DNA from: Tindallia californiensis
GTDB lineage: Bacteria; Bacillota; Clostridia; Peptostreptococcales; Tindalliaceae
DNA: 64,000 nucleotides
NCBI RefSeq assembly: GCF_900107405.1
Contig: NZ_FNPV01000006.1
Location: forward strand, 186,001 to 250,000
Reading direction: 5' to 3'
Positions 8,607 through 16,280 of the stretch are shown piece by piece. Each line of letters begins with the position of its first letter. Position 1 is the first letter of the stretch. A program made the position numbers and the translations under genes. The notes beneath the pieces were generated by a model. That model had not been told where the DNA came from and searched no databases. It saw nothing but the letters and a program-made list of their open reading frames with translations.

Positions 8607-11134
8607 AAAACTGGTCGGATCCGCTTTCCTTCTTCCGGTGTTATGGTGATGGTGGCTTGATCGCTATAAGGTTCCCCATCCATCTCCCAGTAGGAGAAGT
8701 TTTTGCCTTCTGCTGGATAGGCGGTCAGGGTGATGGGGATGGTTGGGAAATAGTGACCAGAAAAACAGGTTTCAGGGAAATGCATTTCCCCCTCTCCCTG
8801 ACCCTCTCCCGCCAGGGGAGAGGGGACATTGCCCGAAGGAGAAAGAACATTTGCGTGCTTTCTCAGGGAGACATCTTCCAGGCTATTGAGGGTGATATCG
8901 CCATCGGATGAATCCGGTAGGGCGACGGTTATTTCCACTGGTTCTCCCAGGTCATACATTGCTGCCATATGGTTCCGTACATGGGTTGGTCGTTCTGAGG
9001 CAAACTGCCGTAGCACGTCTACTTCCTGCTGCCAGTTTTCCAGGGACTGAAAATTAGGCCAGCGTTCCACCATTCTGGAGATTTCCGGTTCATAGATGGA
9101 TGCCAGTTGATCGATCATGTGGAGTACGTTCTGTTCTGAGTAAATCGTGTTCAGAAGATCGTTGTAGCGCTGAACAAACTGATGGCGAAAACTTTGGCTT
9201 CGAATCAAGGTGTGAAACAGTTCTGATTTGTCTTCCAGCCACTCGATTGTATTGTGGGTTTGATAACCAAAGCCTTGAAAGTCAAAGGCCAGGTCAACAT
9301 CAAAGAGAATCCAGCGCCAGCGGCCATCTTGTCCAAAGGTAGCTTCCGGATCATAGCCGTCGGTTCTGGTACGCCAGATGCGAACGTTATTCTCGATCCA
9401 GTCGATGTTTCCACCATAGAGGCTGGTGGTCAGGTAATCGATCCAGGTGGGGATATCGATGATTTCCTTCGCCCGTTGGTAGCGTTCTTCTGCACTAAGG
9501 GATACGCCCATGATGGCCCGCATGTCTTTATCGAAATCTTCCAGATCAGAAGGCACTCCTCGTTCCACTTCTCGCAAGGGTTCATTAATCACGATCACTT
9601 TGTCTTCTTCGATTCCGTAATGGGACATGATGTAATACTGATCCAGTCGTTCTCTCAGATTATGAATGCCCCAGTATTCGCCGTTGAGGTAGAGGATCAT
9701 GGGACGGTAGGCCTGCCGATCTACTTTAGTGTCGGCTACCAGTTCGTGGATCAGCGCATCTCGGAACATTGTCATGGACCAATCGTTGCCGGAGGTTCGA
9801 AGAATAAGACGTTTGTACCGGTCTATGGTTTCACCGGTTCCGGTTCCTTGATAGCCGGGAAAAAATTCATAGTTGAACCAGTGTTCTGTATCATAATGAC
9901 GCCGAGCATAGAGGCGCAAGCTTTTTGCCGTCCAAGCCCGGGTCCAGCCGCCATGAATGCGAAGGCCTATGTTTTGGCTGAAGGTCTGACCCTCTCCCGC
10001 CAGGGGCGAGGGGGATTCAATAAAAGTCATATGGGCTGGTCTTTCCCATTCCCGGCCACGCTGGTTGTAATTGGCAGGAACAGCTCCTGTCACTGGTTCT
10101 TCCGGATTTTCTTCCCGCCACTGGTCAAAGATAGTGCCGGGGACGTAAATGCCCTGGTCCTCGTCCATCAGATCTTCTGGGTTGACGGCGATGGAGATTA
10201 TTGGCAATTGATGTTCTGCGGCTTCGTTGCCAATAAAATAGGTATGAGTTTCCACCGGACTGGTCAAATGGGTTTCTTTCACGGCCATGGCTCTGACCAC
10301 CGGATAACGGGTGATAGGTTCTGCCGGTGGGATGTATAGATAGCGGTCATAGCCCCAGTCGGGAAACAGATCATCGGAAGCGGTCGGAATAAAGCTAAGG
10401 GGTGTTGGCTGGTGGTCCGGACCAACGGTTTCCGGGTTTAGGGTGATCGGTTCGGTGTAGATGGGGTCGTTTTCCGTGGGCCAGCTTCCATCCAGGGTAT
10501 AGTGGATGGTGGCTCCTTCTTCGGCTTCCAATTCCAGGGTAACGGTATCCGGATAAAAGCCGGTGGTGTGGGAAAACACCGGGGCCGCTACCTGTTCTTC
10601 CAGAGGTTGAGAGAGGGTATTGGAATGACCGGGTGTTGCTGGTTGAAAGTAGGCCCATGCGTCACTGCCATCGGTGATTCGTCCATAGGAAACGTCCCGG
10701 GGGAGAGGAACAATGTCCAGTTCGTCCAGAATGGTTTCTCCATCTGGCGCTGTCAGGTAAAGGGTGTCTCCACCAGCACTAAGGCTGAAATTGGCATGAA
10801 GTTCTTCCGCCACTGGGTTTTCTTTTTCGGAAGCATATACAAGAAGGTGGGACTCTGGGTAGAGGGTTACCTTTGGAAATTGCCATTTGGTTAAGTTGTT
10901 CTGGTTATCGGAAAGAAACACGCCGTTTAGCTGGATGGTTTCGGTGCCTTTGTTGTAAATTTCAATCCAGTTAGGGTAGTCGCCATGACCGTCCTGTAGG
11001 GTTTCGCCGTTGGAGGTCATGACTTCGTTAATCACTAGTCCTTCTACCGGTGGGGCTGGTTGGAGAAACAAAACAAAGCCCACGAGACCGAGGGCAATGA
11101 GTGAGAATATGAAGATTGGAAATTTGTTTTTCAT
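8603..11134 (-). CDS. CotH kinase family surface protein with lamin-tail domain
   Basis: 843 residues. An N-terminal membrane anchor or signal (about 5-26) is followed by a lamin-tail-like domain (about 32-150, GLVINEVMTSNGETLQDGHG, WIEIYNKG). A chitobiase-type Fn3-like stretch (about 190-235, IHYTLDGSWPTENDP) precedes the CotH kinase domain (about 300-690). I see IGLRIHGGWTR, GNDWSMTMFRDALIHELV, LYLNGEYWGIHNLRERLDQY and the metal-binding WILFDVDLAFDF. CotH of Bacillus phosphorylates spore coat proteins; non-spore relatives sit with VTC and DUF4956 genes, as here. The C-terminus (about 745-843) looks like an InlB-B/Flg_new-type repeat. Two SPLAGEG palindromes have entered the frame without breaking it (near residues 376-382 and 775-783). 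Substrate unknown. Confidence 0.85.
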   Translation of the reverse strand: MKNKFPIFIFSLIALGLVGFVLFLQPAPPVEGLVINEVMTSNGETLQDGHGDYPNWIEIYNKGTETIQLNGVFLSDNQNNLTKWQFPKVTLYPESHLLVYASEKENPVAEELHANFSLSAGGDTLYLTAPDGETILDELDIVPLPRDVSYGRITDGSDAWAYFQPATPGHSNTLSQPLEEQVAAPVFSHTTGFYPDTVTLELEAEEGATIHYTLDGSWPTENDPIYTEPITLNPETVGPDHQPTPLSFIPTASDDLFPDWGYDRYLYIPPAEPITRYPVVRAMAVKETHLTSPVETHTYFIGNEAAEHQLPIISIAVNPEDLMDEDQGIYVPGTIFDQWREENPEEPVTGAVPANYNQRGREWERPAHMTFIESPSPLAGEGQTFSQNIGLRIHGGWTRAWTAKSLRLYARRHYDTEHWFNYEFFPGYQGTGTGETIDRYKRLILRTSGNDWSMTMFRDALIHELVADTKVDRQAYRPMILYLNGEYWGIHNLRERLDQYYIMSHYGIEEDKVIVINEPLREVERGVPSDLEDFDKDMRAIMGVSLSAEERYQRAKEIIDIPTWIDYLTTSLYGGNIDWIENNVRIWRTRTDGYDPEATFGQDGRWRWILFDVDLAFDFQGFGYQTHNTIEWLEDKSELFHTLIRSQSFRHQFVQRYNDLLNTIYSEQNVLHMIDQLASIYEPEISRMVERWPNFQSLENWQQEVDVLRQFASERPTHVRNHMAAMYDLGEPVEITVALPDSSDGDITLNSLEDVSLRKHANVLSPSGNVPSPLAGEGQGEGEMHFPETCFSGHYFPTIPITLTAYPAEGKNFSYWEMDGEPYSDQATITITPEEGKRIRPVF
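8788..8825. repeat. GC-rich palindromic repeat (SPLAGEG type), inside CotH C-terminal domain
   Basis: CCCTCTCCC...GGGGAGAGGGG with a preceding half-repeat. In the gene's frame it reads VPSPLAGEGQGEGE and splits what looks like one beta repeat. Confidence 0.85.
9988..10014. repeat. GC-rich palindromic repeat (SPLAGEG type), inside CotH kinase region
   Basis: A short copy, CCCTCTCCCGCCAGGGGCGAG, encodes SPLAGEGQT just before the conserved IGLRIHGG motif of the kinase fold. Confidence 0.85.
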
Positions 11135-11351
11135 AGGGATTGCTCCTTTGGATACAGGGTACAGATAACAGGTTGGAGGTTACAGGTAAGTTCGTAAATT
11201 CAAAAACGATTAACCCCCTCTCCCTGACCCTCTCCCGCCGGAGGAGAGGGTCAGGGAGAGGGGTGATCTGAATGCACTGCATATCAGCCAAGGAAGAGGA
11301 TTTTACCTATAACTTATTCACCTTTAACTTATAACCTGCTTTTCTAATTCC
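11135..11351. repeat. Intergenic repeat mosaic between CotH and yefM
   Basis: Contains units of the GGTTACAGGT / TAACTTATAACCTGC mosaic at both ends and a complete GC-rich palindrome in the middle. No reading frame here looks coding. Confidence 0.7.
11214..11263. repeat. Full-length GC-rich palindrome, 21-bp perfect arms
   Basis: The best copy of the SPLAGEG family: arms 11215-11235 and 11243-11263 pair perfectly across a 7-base centre. Located upstream of CotH. Confidence 0.95.
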
Positions 11352-11380
11352 TTGCTTAATCGTACGTAATGTTGTACAAT
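11352..11380 (+). promoter_or_regulatory. Promoter and TGTACA operator of the yefM-yoeB pair
   Basis: TTGCTT, a 17-bp spacer and TACAAT. The palindrome TTGTACAA at 11372-11379 overlaps the -10 box and contains TGTACA, the core half-site known from YefM-YoeB autoregulation in E. coli; a second palindrome CGTACG lies at 11361-11366. AGGAGGTG then precedes the ATG. Confidence 0.75.
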
Positions 11381-11399
11381 AAAGTTAGGAGGTGTTCTT

Positions 11400-11654
11400 A
11401 TGATTGCATTAAATGGTTCGAAAGTTCGCAGTCATTTTAAGGAAGTATGCGACCAGGTTGTTGAAGATGCTGAAGCGGTTATTATTACCAGGTCTCGTGG
11501 TGAAAACGTAGTGTTAATGTCTGAGTCTGAGTACAACAATATAATGGAAAACTTTCGGATTTTCAGTCATCCTGAACGATACAAAAAAATTCGTGATGGC
11601 ATTGATCAGTACGAAAAGGGAAAAACTTCCCAGCGGGAACTAATCCATGAATAA
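11400..11654 (+). CDS. yefM: Phd/YefM family antitoxin
   Basis: 84 residues. The N-terminal part (1-55) has the Phd/YefM fold signature: IALNGSKVRSHFKEVCDQV, AVIITRSRGENVVLMSESEY, and NNIMEN. It binds DNA as a dimer and represses its own operon; the acidic and Lys-rich tail (56-84) wraps and blocks the YoeB toxin. It has a strong AGGAGGTG ribosome site, its own sigma-A promoter and a TGTACA operator. The last codons overlap the toxin start by 8 bp, as usual for this family. It is on the plus strand inside an otherwise minus-strand CotH-DUF4956-VTC cluster, suggesting insertion of a mobile module. Confidence 0.92.
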   Translation: MIALNGSKVRSHFKEVCDQVVEDAEAVIITRSRGENVVLMSESEYNNIMENFRIFSHPERYKKIRDGIDQYEKGKTSQRELIHE

Positions 11655-11904
11655 ACTGTTTACCGACAACGCATGGAATGATTATTTGTACTGGCTTCAG
11701 AAGGATGTTGCCAAAGTGAAGCGTATCAATAAACTGATTAAGAGCATTGAGCTGGAAGGTCTTGCTGATGGTATAGGCAAGCCGGAAGCTCTCAAGCATG
11801 ACTTAAGCGGCTATTGGAGTCGTCGTATCAACGAAGAGCATCGGATGGTTTATACCATTGATCAGCATCAGCTGGTGATTGTTTCGCTGAAAGACCATTA
11901 TTAG
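11647..11904 (+). CDS. yoeB: YoeB-type mRNA interferase toxin
   Basis: 85 residues, full length for the Txe/YoeB family. I see DNAWNDYLYWLQKDVAKVKR at the N-terminus, the conserved GIGKPEALKHDLSGYWSRRI core, EEHRMVYTID and the C-terminal DHY. By family knowledge the catalytic set is Glu, Arg (in RMVY) and the penultimate His; all are present, so the toxin should be active. YoeB binds the ribosome A site and cuts mRNA near start codons. It overlaps its antitoxin and is followed at once by a tandem AAAAGCAGTTTT repeat. Confidence 0.93.
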   Translation: MNKLFTDNAWNDYLYWLQKDVAKVKRINKLIKSIELEGLADGIGKPEALKHDLSGYWSRRINEEHRMVYTIDQHQLVIVSLKDHY

Positions 11905-11913
11905 GGCAGATGG

Positions 11914-11959
11914 AAAAGCAGTTTTAAAAGCAGCTTTAAAAGCAGTTTTAAAAGCAGTT
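11914..11959. repeat. 12-bp tandem repeat, AAAAGCAGTTTT, four copies
   Basis: Four near-identical 12-bp units start ten bases after the yoeB stop codon, in the sense direction of yoeB. They belong to the AAAAGCAG family seen at the 3' ends of many genes in this window. Confidence 0.9.
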
Positions 11960-12049
11960 ATGAGTTAAAAGTTAATAGGCCGCAGGGGAGATTCCATATT
12001 TTATAAAAGCTGATCCAACTGCCTTTTCATCTCTTAACTGCCTTTTCAT

Positions 12050-12739
12050 CTATTCCATCATTTGCTGGTCTAAGATCAGTGAAACATTAAGGTTTCCGTT
12101 GCGGGCACGAACTTCGTCCAGCATTTCTTTCTCGCTGATGCCTCGTTTGATTTTTACGCTGTAGACCAGTTCAAACATGGTGCCAAGGCTAGTGGTACGA
12201 ACGCTGAGAAAGGTTGATTCATCGGTGAATTTACGTAATACATCGTCGTAAAGTCCTTCGTAGTTCAGGTTTTCCGGGATGGTGATTTTTAATAGTTTGG
12301 CTTTATCTTCTCTTCGACCAAAATCCGTGCCTTCCAGGATGAAAATCATCAGGCTGAGGAGGATGGTCAGTAAGGCGGCGGCGGTAAAAAGACCGGAACC
12401 ACAGGCCAACCCTACGCCCATGGAGAAGAAGATAAAGGCCACGTCTCTGGGATCGCGGATGGCACTACGGAATCGGATAATGGACAGAGCTCCTGCCAAA
12501 GAGAAGGCTCGCGCGATATTGGAACCGATGACGATAATAATGACGGAAATAACCACCCCAACAATGACCATGGTGTGGACAAAGCTTTGGGAATAGAATC
12601 TTCCTTTGTGGGTACGTATGTAGGTGTAACCAATAATCATTTGTAAGACGAAACAGATGAATATGGTAAATAAGACTTCCACAGCGGTGGCTCGAGCGCC
12701 GATTTCGTGGAGTCGGAGTAGTTCTGTTAGTTGTTCCAT
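12050..12739 (-). CDS. DUF4956 membrane protein
   Basis: 229 residues from the ATG at 12739, chosen because GGAGGG lies six bases upstream; a longer frame to 12814 only adds repeat-derived sequence. Three to four hydrophobic helices lie between about 18 and 135, with the family signature IARAFSLAGALSIIRFRSAI followed by RDPRDVAFIFFSMGVGLACG. The C-terminal cytoplasmic domain (about 150-229) is soluble alpha/beta. DUF4956 proteins are repeatedly found beside VTC polyphosphate polymerase and CotH genes; their function is unknown. Here the VTC gene is 161 bp upstream on the same strand and the CotH gene lies beyond the toxin-antitoxin pair. Confidence 0.9.
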   Translation of the reverse strand: MEQLTELLRLHEIGARATAVEVLFTIFICFVLQMIIGYTYIRTHKGRFYSQSFVHTMVIVGVVISVIIIVIGSNIARAFSLAGALSIIRFRSAIRDPRDVAFIFFSMGVGLACGSGLFTAAALLTILLSLMIFILEGTDFGRREDKAKLLKITIPENLNYEGLYDDVLRKFTDESTFLSVRTTSLGTMFELVYSVKIKRGISEKEMLDEVRARNGNLNVSLILDQQMME

Positions 12740-12790
12740 GTTGATCCCTCCGTTTAGAAAGTTGGTCGGTTGGTCACAGTCAAGAGTGGG

Positions 12791-12823
12791 GGAGGCATCA
12801 CAGTGGGTCCCCAAAGTGCCTCC
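12791..12823. repeat. Palindromic TGGGGAC element
   Basis: GGAGGCA and TGCCTCC arms enclose an imperfect palindrome with GTGGGTCCCCA. Similar TGGGGACGG strings recur near 13.77, 22.28 and 23.7 kb. They resemble REP-like elements linked to Y1 (RAYT) transposases in other Firmicutes, but no such transposase is in the window. Confidence 0.55.
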
Positions 12824-12825
12824 TG

Positions 12826-12960
12826 TTCTTTATCTTTTCTCTTTAACCTATTCCCTGTAACCTGTCACCTGCTTACTTGTTACCTATATCTTTTGAACTC
12901 TTAACTTTTAACTTTTATCTGCTTTTCCAACTGTTTTTCTAACTGCTTTTTCATCTGTTT
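12826..12960. repeat. Repeat mosaic covering the VTC stop codon
   Basis: Units of CCTGTAACCTG, TAACTTTTAAC and CTGCTTTTCCAACTG (plus-strand reading). The last 15-20 codons of the VTC gene (EKQMKKQLEKQLEKQIKVKS) are written in these units. Confidence 0.85.
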
Positions 12961-13680
12961 TTCTCTTATTTCCGGTGCGTGGTAACTGTTGGAGTACTTG
13001 GAGAAGGTTTGCTTTCGACATTCCAGCTCTGAAATGGTACTGGCCAGCCAAAGGGGAATGGCTTTATTGGTCTTAACTTCCAAAACCACTTTCCCGGTTG
13101 ATAAATAACGCTGATCTCCGCCTTGCTGATGGGGTTCCAACAGGGTGTGGCGTTTGGTGAGATGACGGTCAAAGGTAACTCTTAGATTTTCATCAAAAAT
13201 CCCCATATAGGCTTGCCGGTCGTAGGAAATCACTACCCGGGGTTCCAACTGGTAAAGCTGCATCAGAAAGTGGATTTCACGTAGGATCTGGGCTTCTGTG
13301 GGAAAGATTTTTATCATTTCTTCCAAGGTTCTTTCCCCTCGGGTCCAAGCATAGGCTTCGCCAATGGTTATTTTCGCTCGCCTTTTGTTGACGTATTTGG
13401 AGAATTTTTTCTTTATTTCAAAAAAACAGGTGTCCCATAGGTTGGGGGTGTTGTATACTCGCAGCCTTAATTTTTGGCGAAAGCGTTCACCACGAAGGTA
13501 TTCATCCAGAAACAAGTTTTCCCGGGTATCAAAATAGAGGCTGCTAATCCGATAGGTGGCGTTATCATCTGTATGTTGATCCCGCTTCATATGAGGGGTG
13601 ATGAGCCGAAGAAAGTTTGCAGCGGTTTCTTCATTTATTAGGTATTTGAATTCGTATCGATTGAAAAAACGCTCGGACAA
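12901..13680 (-). CDS. VTC-domain polyphosphate polymerase
   Basis: 259 residues from a TTG at 13680 (LSERFFNRYEFKYLI; GGGGG seven bases upstream). The frame extends to a GTG at 13773, but the extra residues are the translation of a palindromic repeat and have no ribosome site. The domain fills the protein: NRYEFKYLI, YRISSLYFDT, RLRVY, CFFEIKKKFSKYVNKRRAKI and, near the C-terminus, VVLEVKTNKAIPLWL and FSKYSNSY. The Lys/Arg/Glu residues of the tunnel are in place. The family makes polyphosphate from ATP in yeast Vtc4; bacterial members occur with DUF4956 and CotH. The Lys/Gln-rich tail is repeat-derived. A near-consensus promoter lies at 13921-13949. Confidence 0.9.
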   Translation of the reverse strand: MSERFFNRYEFKYLINEETAANFLRLITPHMKRDQHTDDNATYRISSLYFDTRENLFLDEYLRGERFRQKLRLRVYNTPNLWDTCFFEIKKKFSKYVNKRRAKITIGEAYAWTRGERTLEEMIKIFPTEAQILREIHFLMQLYQLEPRVVISYDRQAYMGIFDENLRVTFDRHLTKRHTLLEPHQQGGDQRYLSTGKVVLEVKTNKAIPLWLASTISELECRKQTFSKYSNSYHAPEIREKQMKKQLEKQLEKQIKVKS

Positions 13681-13687
13681 GCTGTAT

Positions 13688-13725
13688 CCCCCTTTCCCTA
13701 ACCCTCTCCCGTCAAGGGAGAGAGA
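13688..13725. repeat. GC-rich palindromic repeat (SPLAGEG type) at VTC 5' end
   Basis: CCCTAACCCTCTCCCGTCAAGGGAGAGAG. It sits directly before the likely TTG start of the VTC gene and creates an in-frame extension reading LSLDGRGLGKGG. Confidence 0.85.
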
Positions 13726-13768
13726 ACTTGTTTTATTGAGACTAGCCGTCACAAGAGTTAAGGCAAGG

Positions 13769-13910
13769 AGCACAGTGGGGACGGCTTTAACCTATTCCCT
13801 GTAACTTGTAACTTGCTTACTTGTTACCTGTGTCTTTTGAACTCTTAACTTATAACTAATAACTCTTATCTGCTTTTCTAACTGCTTTTCCAACTGTTTT
13901 ATTCATTGTT
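13769..13910. repeat. Repeat mosaic in the VTC leader
   Basis: Shares long stretches with the block at 12826-12960 in the same order: CAGTGGGGACGG, GTAACTTGTAACTTGC, TCTTTTGAACTCTTAAC, CTGCTTTTCTAACTG. No gene is seen in 13681-14026 apart from the promoter, the repeats and the terminator. Confidence 0.8.
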
Positions 13911-13920
13911 TGGCACATAC

Positions 13921-13949
13921 ATTATACGGGAAATACGTTTGCTACGCAA
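13921..13949 (-). promoter_or_regulatory. Promoter of the VTC-DUF4956 operon
   Basis: TTGCGT, 17-bp spacer, TATAAT on the minus strand. Transcription would run through about 230 bases of repeat mosaic before reaching the VTC start. Confidence 0.65.
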
Positions 13950-13976
13950 GGTTTCAAGGCTTTTTATTAGAAGAAC

Positions 13977-14017
13977 AAAAAAGCAGACTCCCTTTTTATA
14001 AGGAAGTCTGCTTTTTT
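13977..14017 (-). terminator. Rho-independent terminator of the 700-residue stalk protein gene
   Basis: AAAAAGCAGACT pairs with AGTCTGCTTTTT; loop about 14 bases; T-run on the minus strand. Lies 10 bp after the stop at 14027. Confidence 0.85.
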
Positions 14018-14026
14018 ATTTAATGT

Positions 14027-16129
14027 CTAAAATTCAAAGGTTACGGTTTCTGCATCTTCATCCCATTGGAATTCGATACCTAATCCTCTTGCAAAGCGGG
14101 AGATAGGAACAAAGGTTCTGTTCTCAAGGATGATGGCTTCGGCTCCCATATCCCTCTCTTCTCCATCTACGGTCAGCATGGCACTGCCAATGGTCATGAC
14201 CATTTCGCTGTCTTCTGAAGTGACGGTAACGGTTTGAGCGTCTTCCTCCCATACCACTGCTTCACGGGGAATGCCAAGGGCTCGTGATACATGGGCGACA
14301 GGCACCATTAAACGTCCTTCTTCTATAAAGGGAGCAACGTCCAGTTCATAGCTTTCTCCATCTACATAGTAGGCATTTTTACCTAGGCTAAAGACTGCCT
14401 GGGTGACGCGGTTAAGGGCCACCTGCAGGATTTCAAGTTCCTGAAAATACTCCTGATCAAAGTATGACTCTACCGCATTATTTACCAAGGCATCTCCACC
14501 TACACTGAGGCTATAAGTGCCCAAGGCTGGGGTACCTTCTACGGTTACTGGTGTTTCTGCAACATGAATCTGAGAAGCAACGCTGCTGTCTGTATCGATG
14601 GTTATCTTGAGTAAAGAGCCTTCTATTTGGATATCTCCAATTTCTAGATCTCCAGTTTCTACCTGAACTTCTGGTGTTTCAGCCCATTCGCCGATGCCCA
14701 GATCAATTTCTATTACTCCTTCCATCAATCCTCTGTAGGAGCTTTCAGTGATTTTGATTGCTGGCGAAAGGTTTTCTTCATCATCTGCTACGAAAACTAC
14801 CGGATCTGCATCGATCCTTACGGGTTGTACTGCTTCACCCAAAGTAACGGTAAGCGGTTCTGGTATGCCTCCTCCGGCAATGGAAGCTTCTATCTCCCCT
14901 TGAGCAGAAGGATGCAGGGTGGTTTCTATCATGATTTCAAAACGCATTTTATCTTGATTTTCCCGTTGAGGGATAAAGGAAAAGGCATGATCTCCTGCTG
15001 TGAAGTCTTCTGTCTCCACGCCCATTACCTTGGTAATGGCAACCCAATCTGGAAAAACAACATCCACCAATCGACCAGAGCTCATGGAAGCAAAAATTTC
15101 TTCTTCAATGACTAGTGGCGCCAGCTCATAGCCTTCGCCTTCTAAGCTATTAAAACGGCCTGCATATATAGTAGGTTTAGACCCTTCTGCCTTGGCGGAT
15201 ACGGTGTAGTCCATGTATTCTGCAACGGTTAGTCTTTGATTGCCTAAAATACCAGCGGTGATTACCTGTACATCCCCAAACCGTTGACCATCCGAGGTAA
15301 TAGCCAGCCCTTTAAGGTGAATGGATCCTCTGGTGGTATCTTCTGATCTTTGAAGGCCAAGATCTGTTGGAGAAAAAGAAATTTCTCTATCCTCTGGCAT
15401 CCAATCCTTCAGGGTAAAGCTGGCACTTCCATGAAAAGATCCTTCTCCTTCTATTTCCAAGTTTGAGTTTTCAACCCATTGGAAGCCCGGTGGCAATCGA
15501 AAACGCATTGTACCGTCTTCAGGAATAGACCCTGCTGCTGTCTCTACAATGCGGATGTCTTCTAAGGCTGCTGTTTCCCTAGGGCCAAAAGTTGTTTTTT
15601 CCCCGGTTCTTACAATGGCCTCTGTGGTGACGCCTTCTGCAAATACAAACTCACCGGCTGAAACCATACTGTTTAAGGGGTCGATGGTGACGGTAGCTTC
15701 TCCTTCTTTACTTACGGAAGCCTTCAAAGGGATTCTAATTTCATCAGCATCACGTCCCACATCTGCCGGATCCAAGGAAAACCTAAGATCTAAACGTGTG
15801 GAAGATACTCGGCTAATATTAACGGAAAAGTTGTTGCCATTGGCAACTCGGCTCCCCTCCCGATAATAACGAAACTCATATGGATTCCACTCTTCTGCCG
15901 GAGCCCATTCTGCATTCTCCAGAGTTAATCGGATATGTTGCTCCTCTGTGCCCATATCCCCTCGGTCATCCTGGATGCGTAAATAAGCATCCCCAGAGGG
16001 AATCGCTTCTTCCGTTGCAATGACCGTACTTTCTCCCACGGAATTTTCCGTAGCCGCAAAAGTGGCCACAGGCACTATTAAGGACATTGCCAACAATATG
16101 GATACCATTCTTCTTTTCATTTTATTCAT
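14027..16129 (-). CDS. Large secreted stalk-domain protein, paralogue of the 822-residue protein
   Basis: 700 residues. Signal peptide 1-25 (ends ATFAATENSV). The N-terminal module (about 45-165) matches that of the neighbours: YLRIQDDRGDM, RLTLENAEW, VNISRVSSTRLDL, GEATVTID. The middle (about 170-560) shares with the 822-residue protein a string of beta-rich segments (TVAEYMDY, GRLVDVVFPDWVAITKV). The C-terminus (about 570-700) carries a double stalk domain: EEGRLMVPVAHVSRALGIP and NRTFVPISRFARGLGIEFQW. The start has AGGAGG seven bases upstream. It lies 150 bp downstream of its paralogue and beyond that gene's terminator, so it may be a weaker readthrough product or have its own promoter. 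Probably an exported wall or S-layer component. Confidence 0.8.
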   Translation of the reverse strand: MNKMKRRMVSILLAMSLIVPVATFAATENSVGESTVIATEEAIPSGDAYLRIQDDRGDMGTEEQHIRLTLENAEWAPAEEWNPYEFRYYREGSRVANGNNFSVNISRVSSTRLDLRFSLDPADVGRDADEIRIPLKASVSKEGEATVTIDPLNSMVSAGEFVFAEGVTTEAIVRTGEKTTFGPRETAALEDIRIVETAAGSIPEDGTMRFRLPPGFQWVENSNLEIEGEGSFHGSASFTLKDWMPEDREISFSPTDLGLQRSEDTTRGSIHLKGLAITSDGQRFGDVQVITAGILGNQRLTVAEYMDYTVSAKAEGSKPTIYAGRFNSLEGEGYELAPLVIEEEIFASMSSGRLVDVVFPDWVAITKVMGVETEDFTAGDHAFSFIPQRENQDKMRFEIMIETTLHPSAQGEIEASIAGGGIPEPLTVTLGEAVQPVRIDADPVVFVADDEENLSPAIKITESSYRGLMEGVIEIDLGIGEWAETPEVQVETGDLEIGDIQIEGSLLKITIDTDSSVASQIHVAETPVTVEGTPALGTYSLSVGGDALVNNAVESYFDQEYFQELEILQVALNRVTQAVFSLGKNAYYVDGESYELDVAPFIEEGRLMVPVAHVSRALGIPREAVVWEEDAQTVTVTSEDSEMVMTIGSAMLTVDGEERDMGAEAIILENRTFVPISRFARGLGIEFQWDEDAETVTFEF

Positions 16130-16228
16130 TCCTTATCCTCCTCATCAATTTATCTTTTGCCGATCATCTGTATAGATACCCTAAACAAGAAAAGAGAAAC
16201 AGGAGCTTTCATGTTGTTTCGACATAGG

Positions 16229-16257
16229 AAAAGAGCCCGCCGAGGCGGGCTCTTTTT
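16229..16257 (-). terminator. Rho-independent terminator of the 822-residue protein gene
   Basis: AAAAGAGCCCGC / GCGGGCTCTTTT with a four-base loop, 24 bp after the stop. It has T-runs on both sides. Confidence 0.85.
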
Positions 16258-16280
16258 GTAAAGAGAATTACTGCTTTAAT

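Noticed and set aside
9254-10339. Long plus-strand open frame (361 codons) opposite CotH
   Set aside because: It is the mirror of a well-supported CotH kinase domain, has no ribosome site and its translation resembles no protein.
12740-12814. Longer start for DUF4956
   Set aside because: No ribosome site; the extension runs through the TGGGGAC element.
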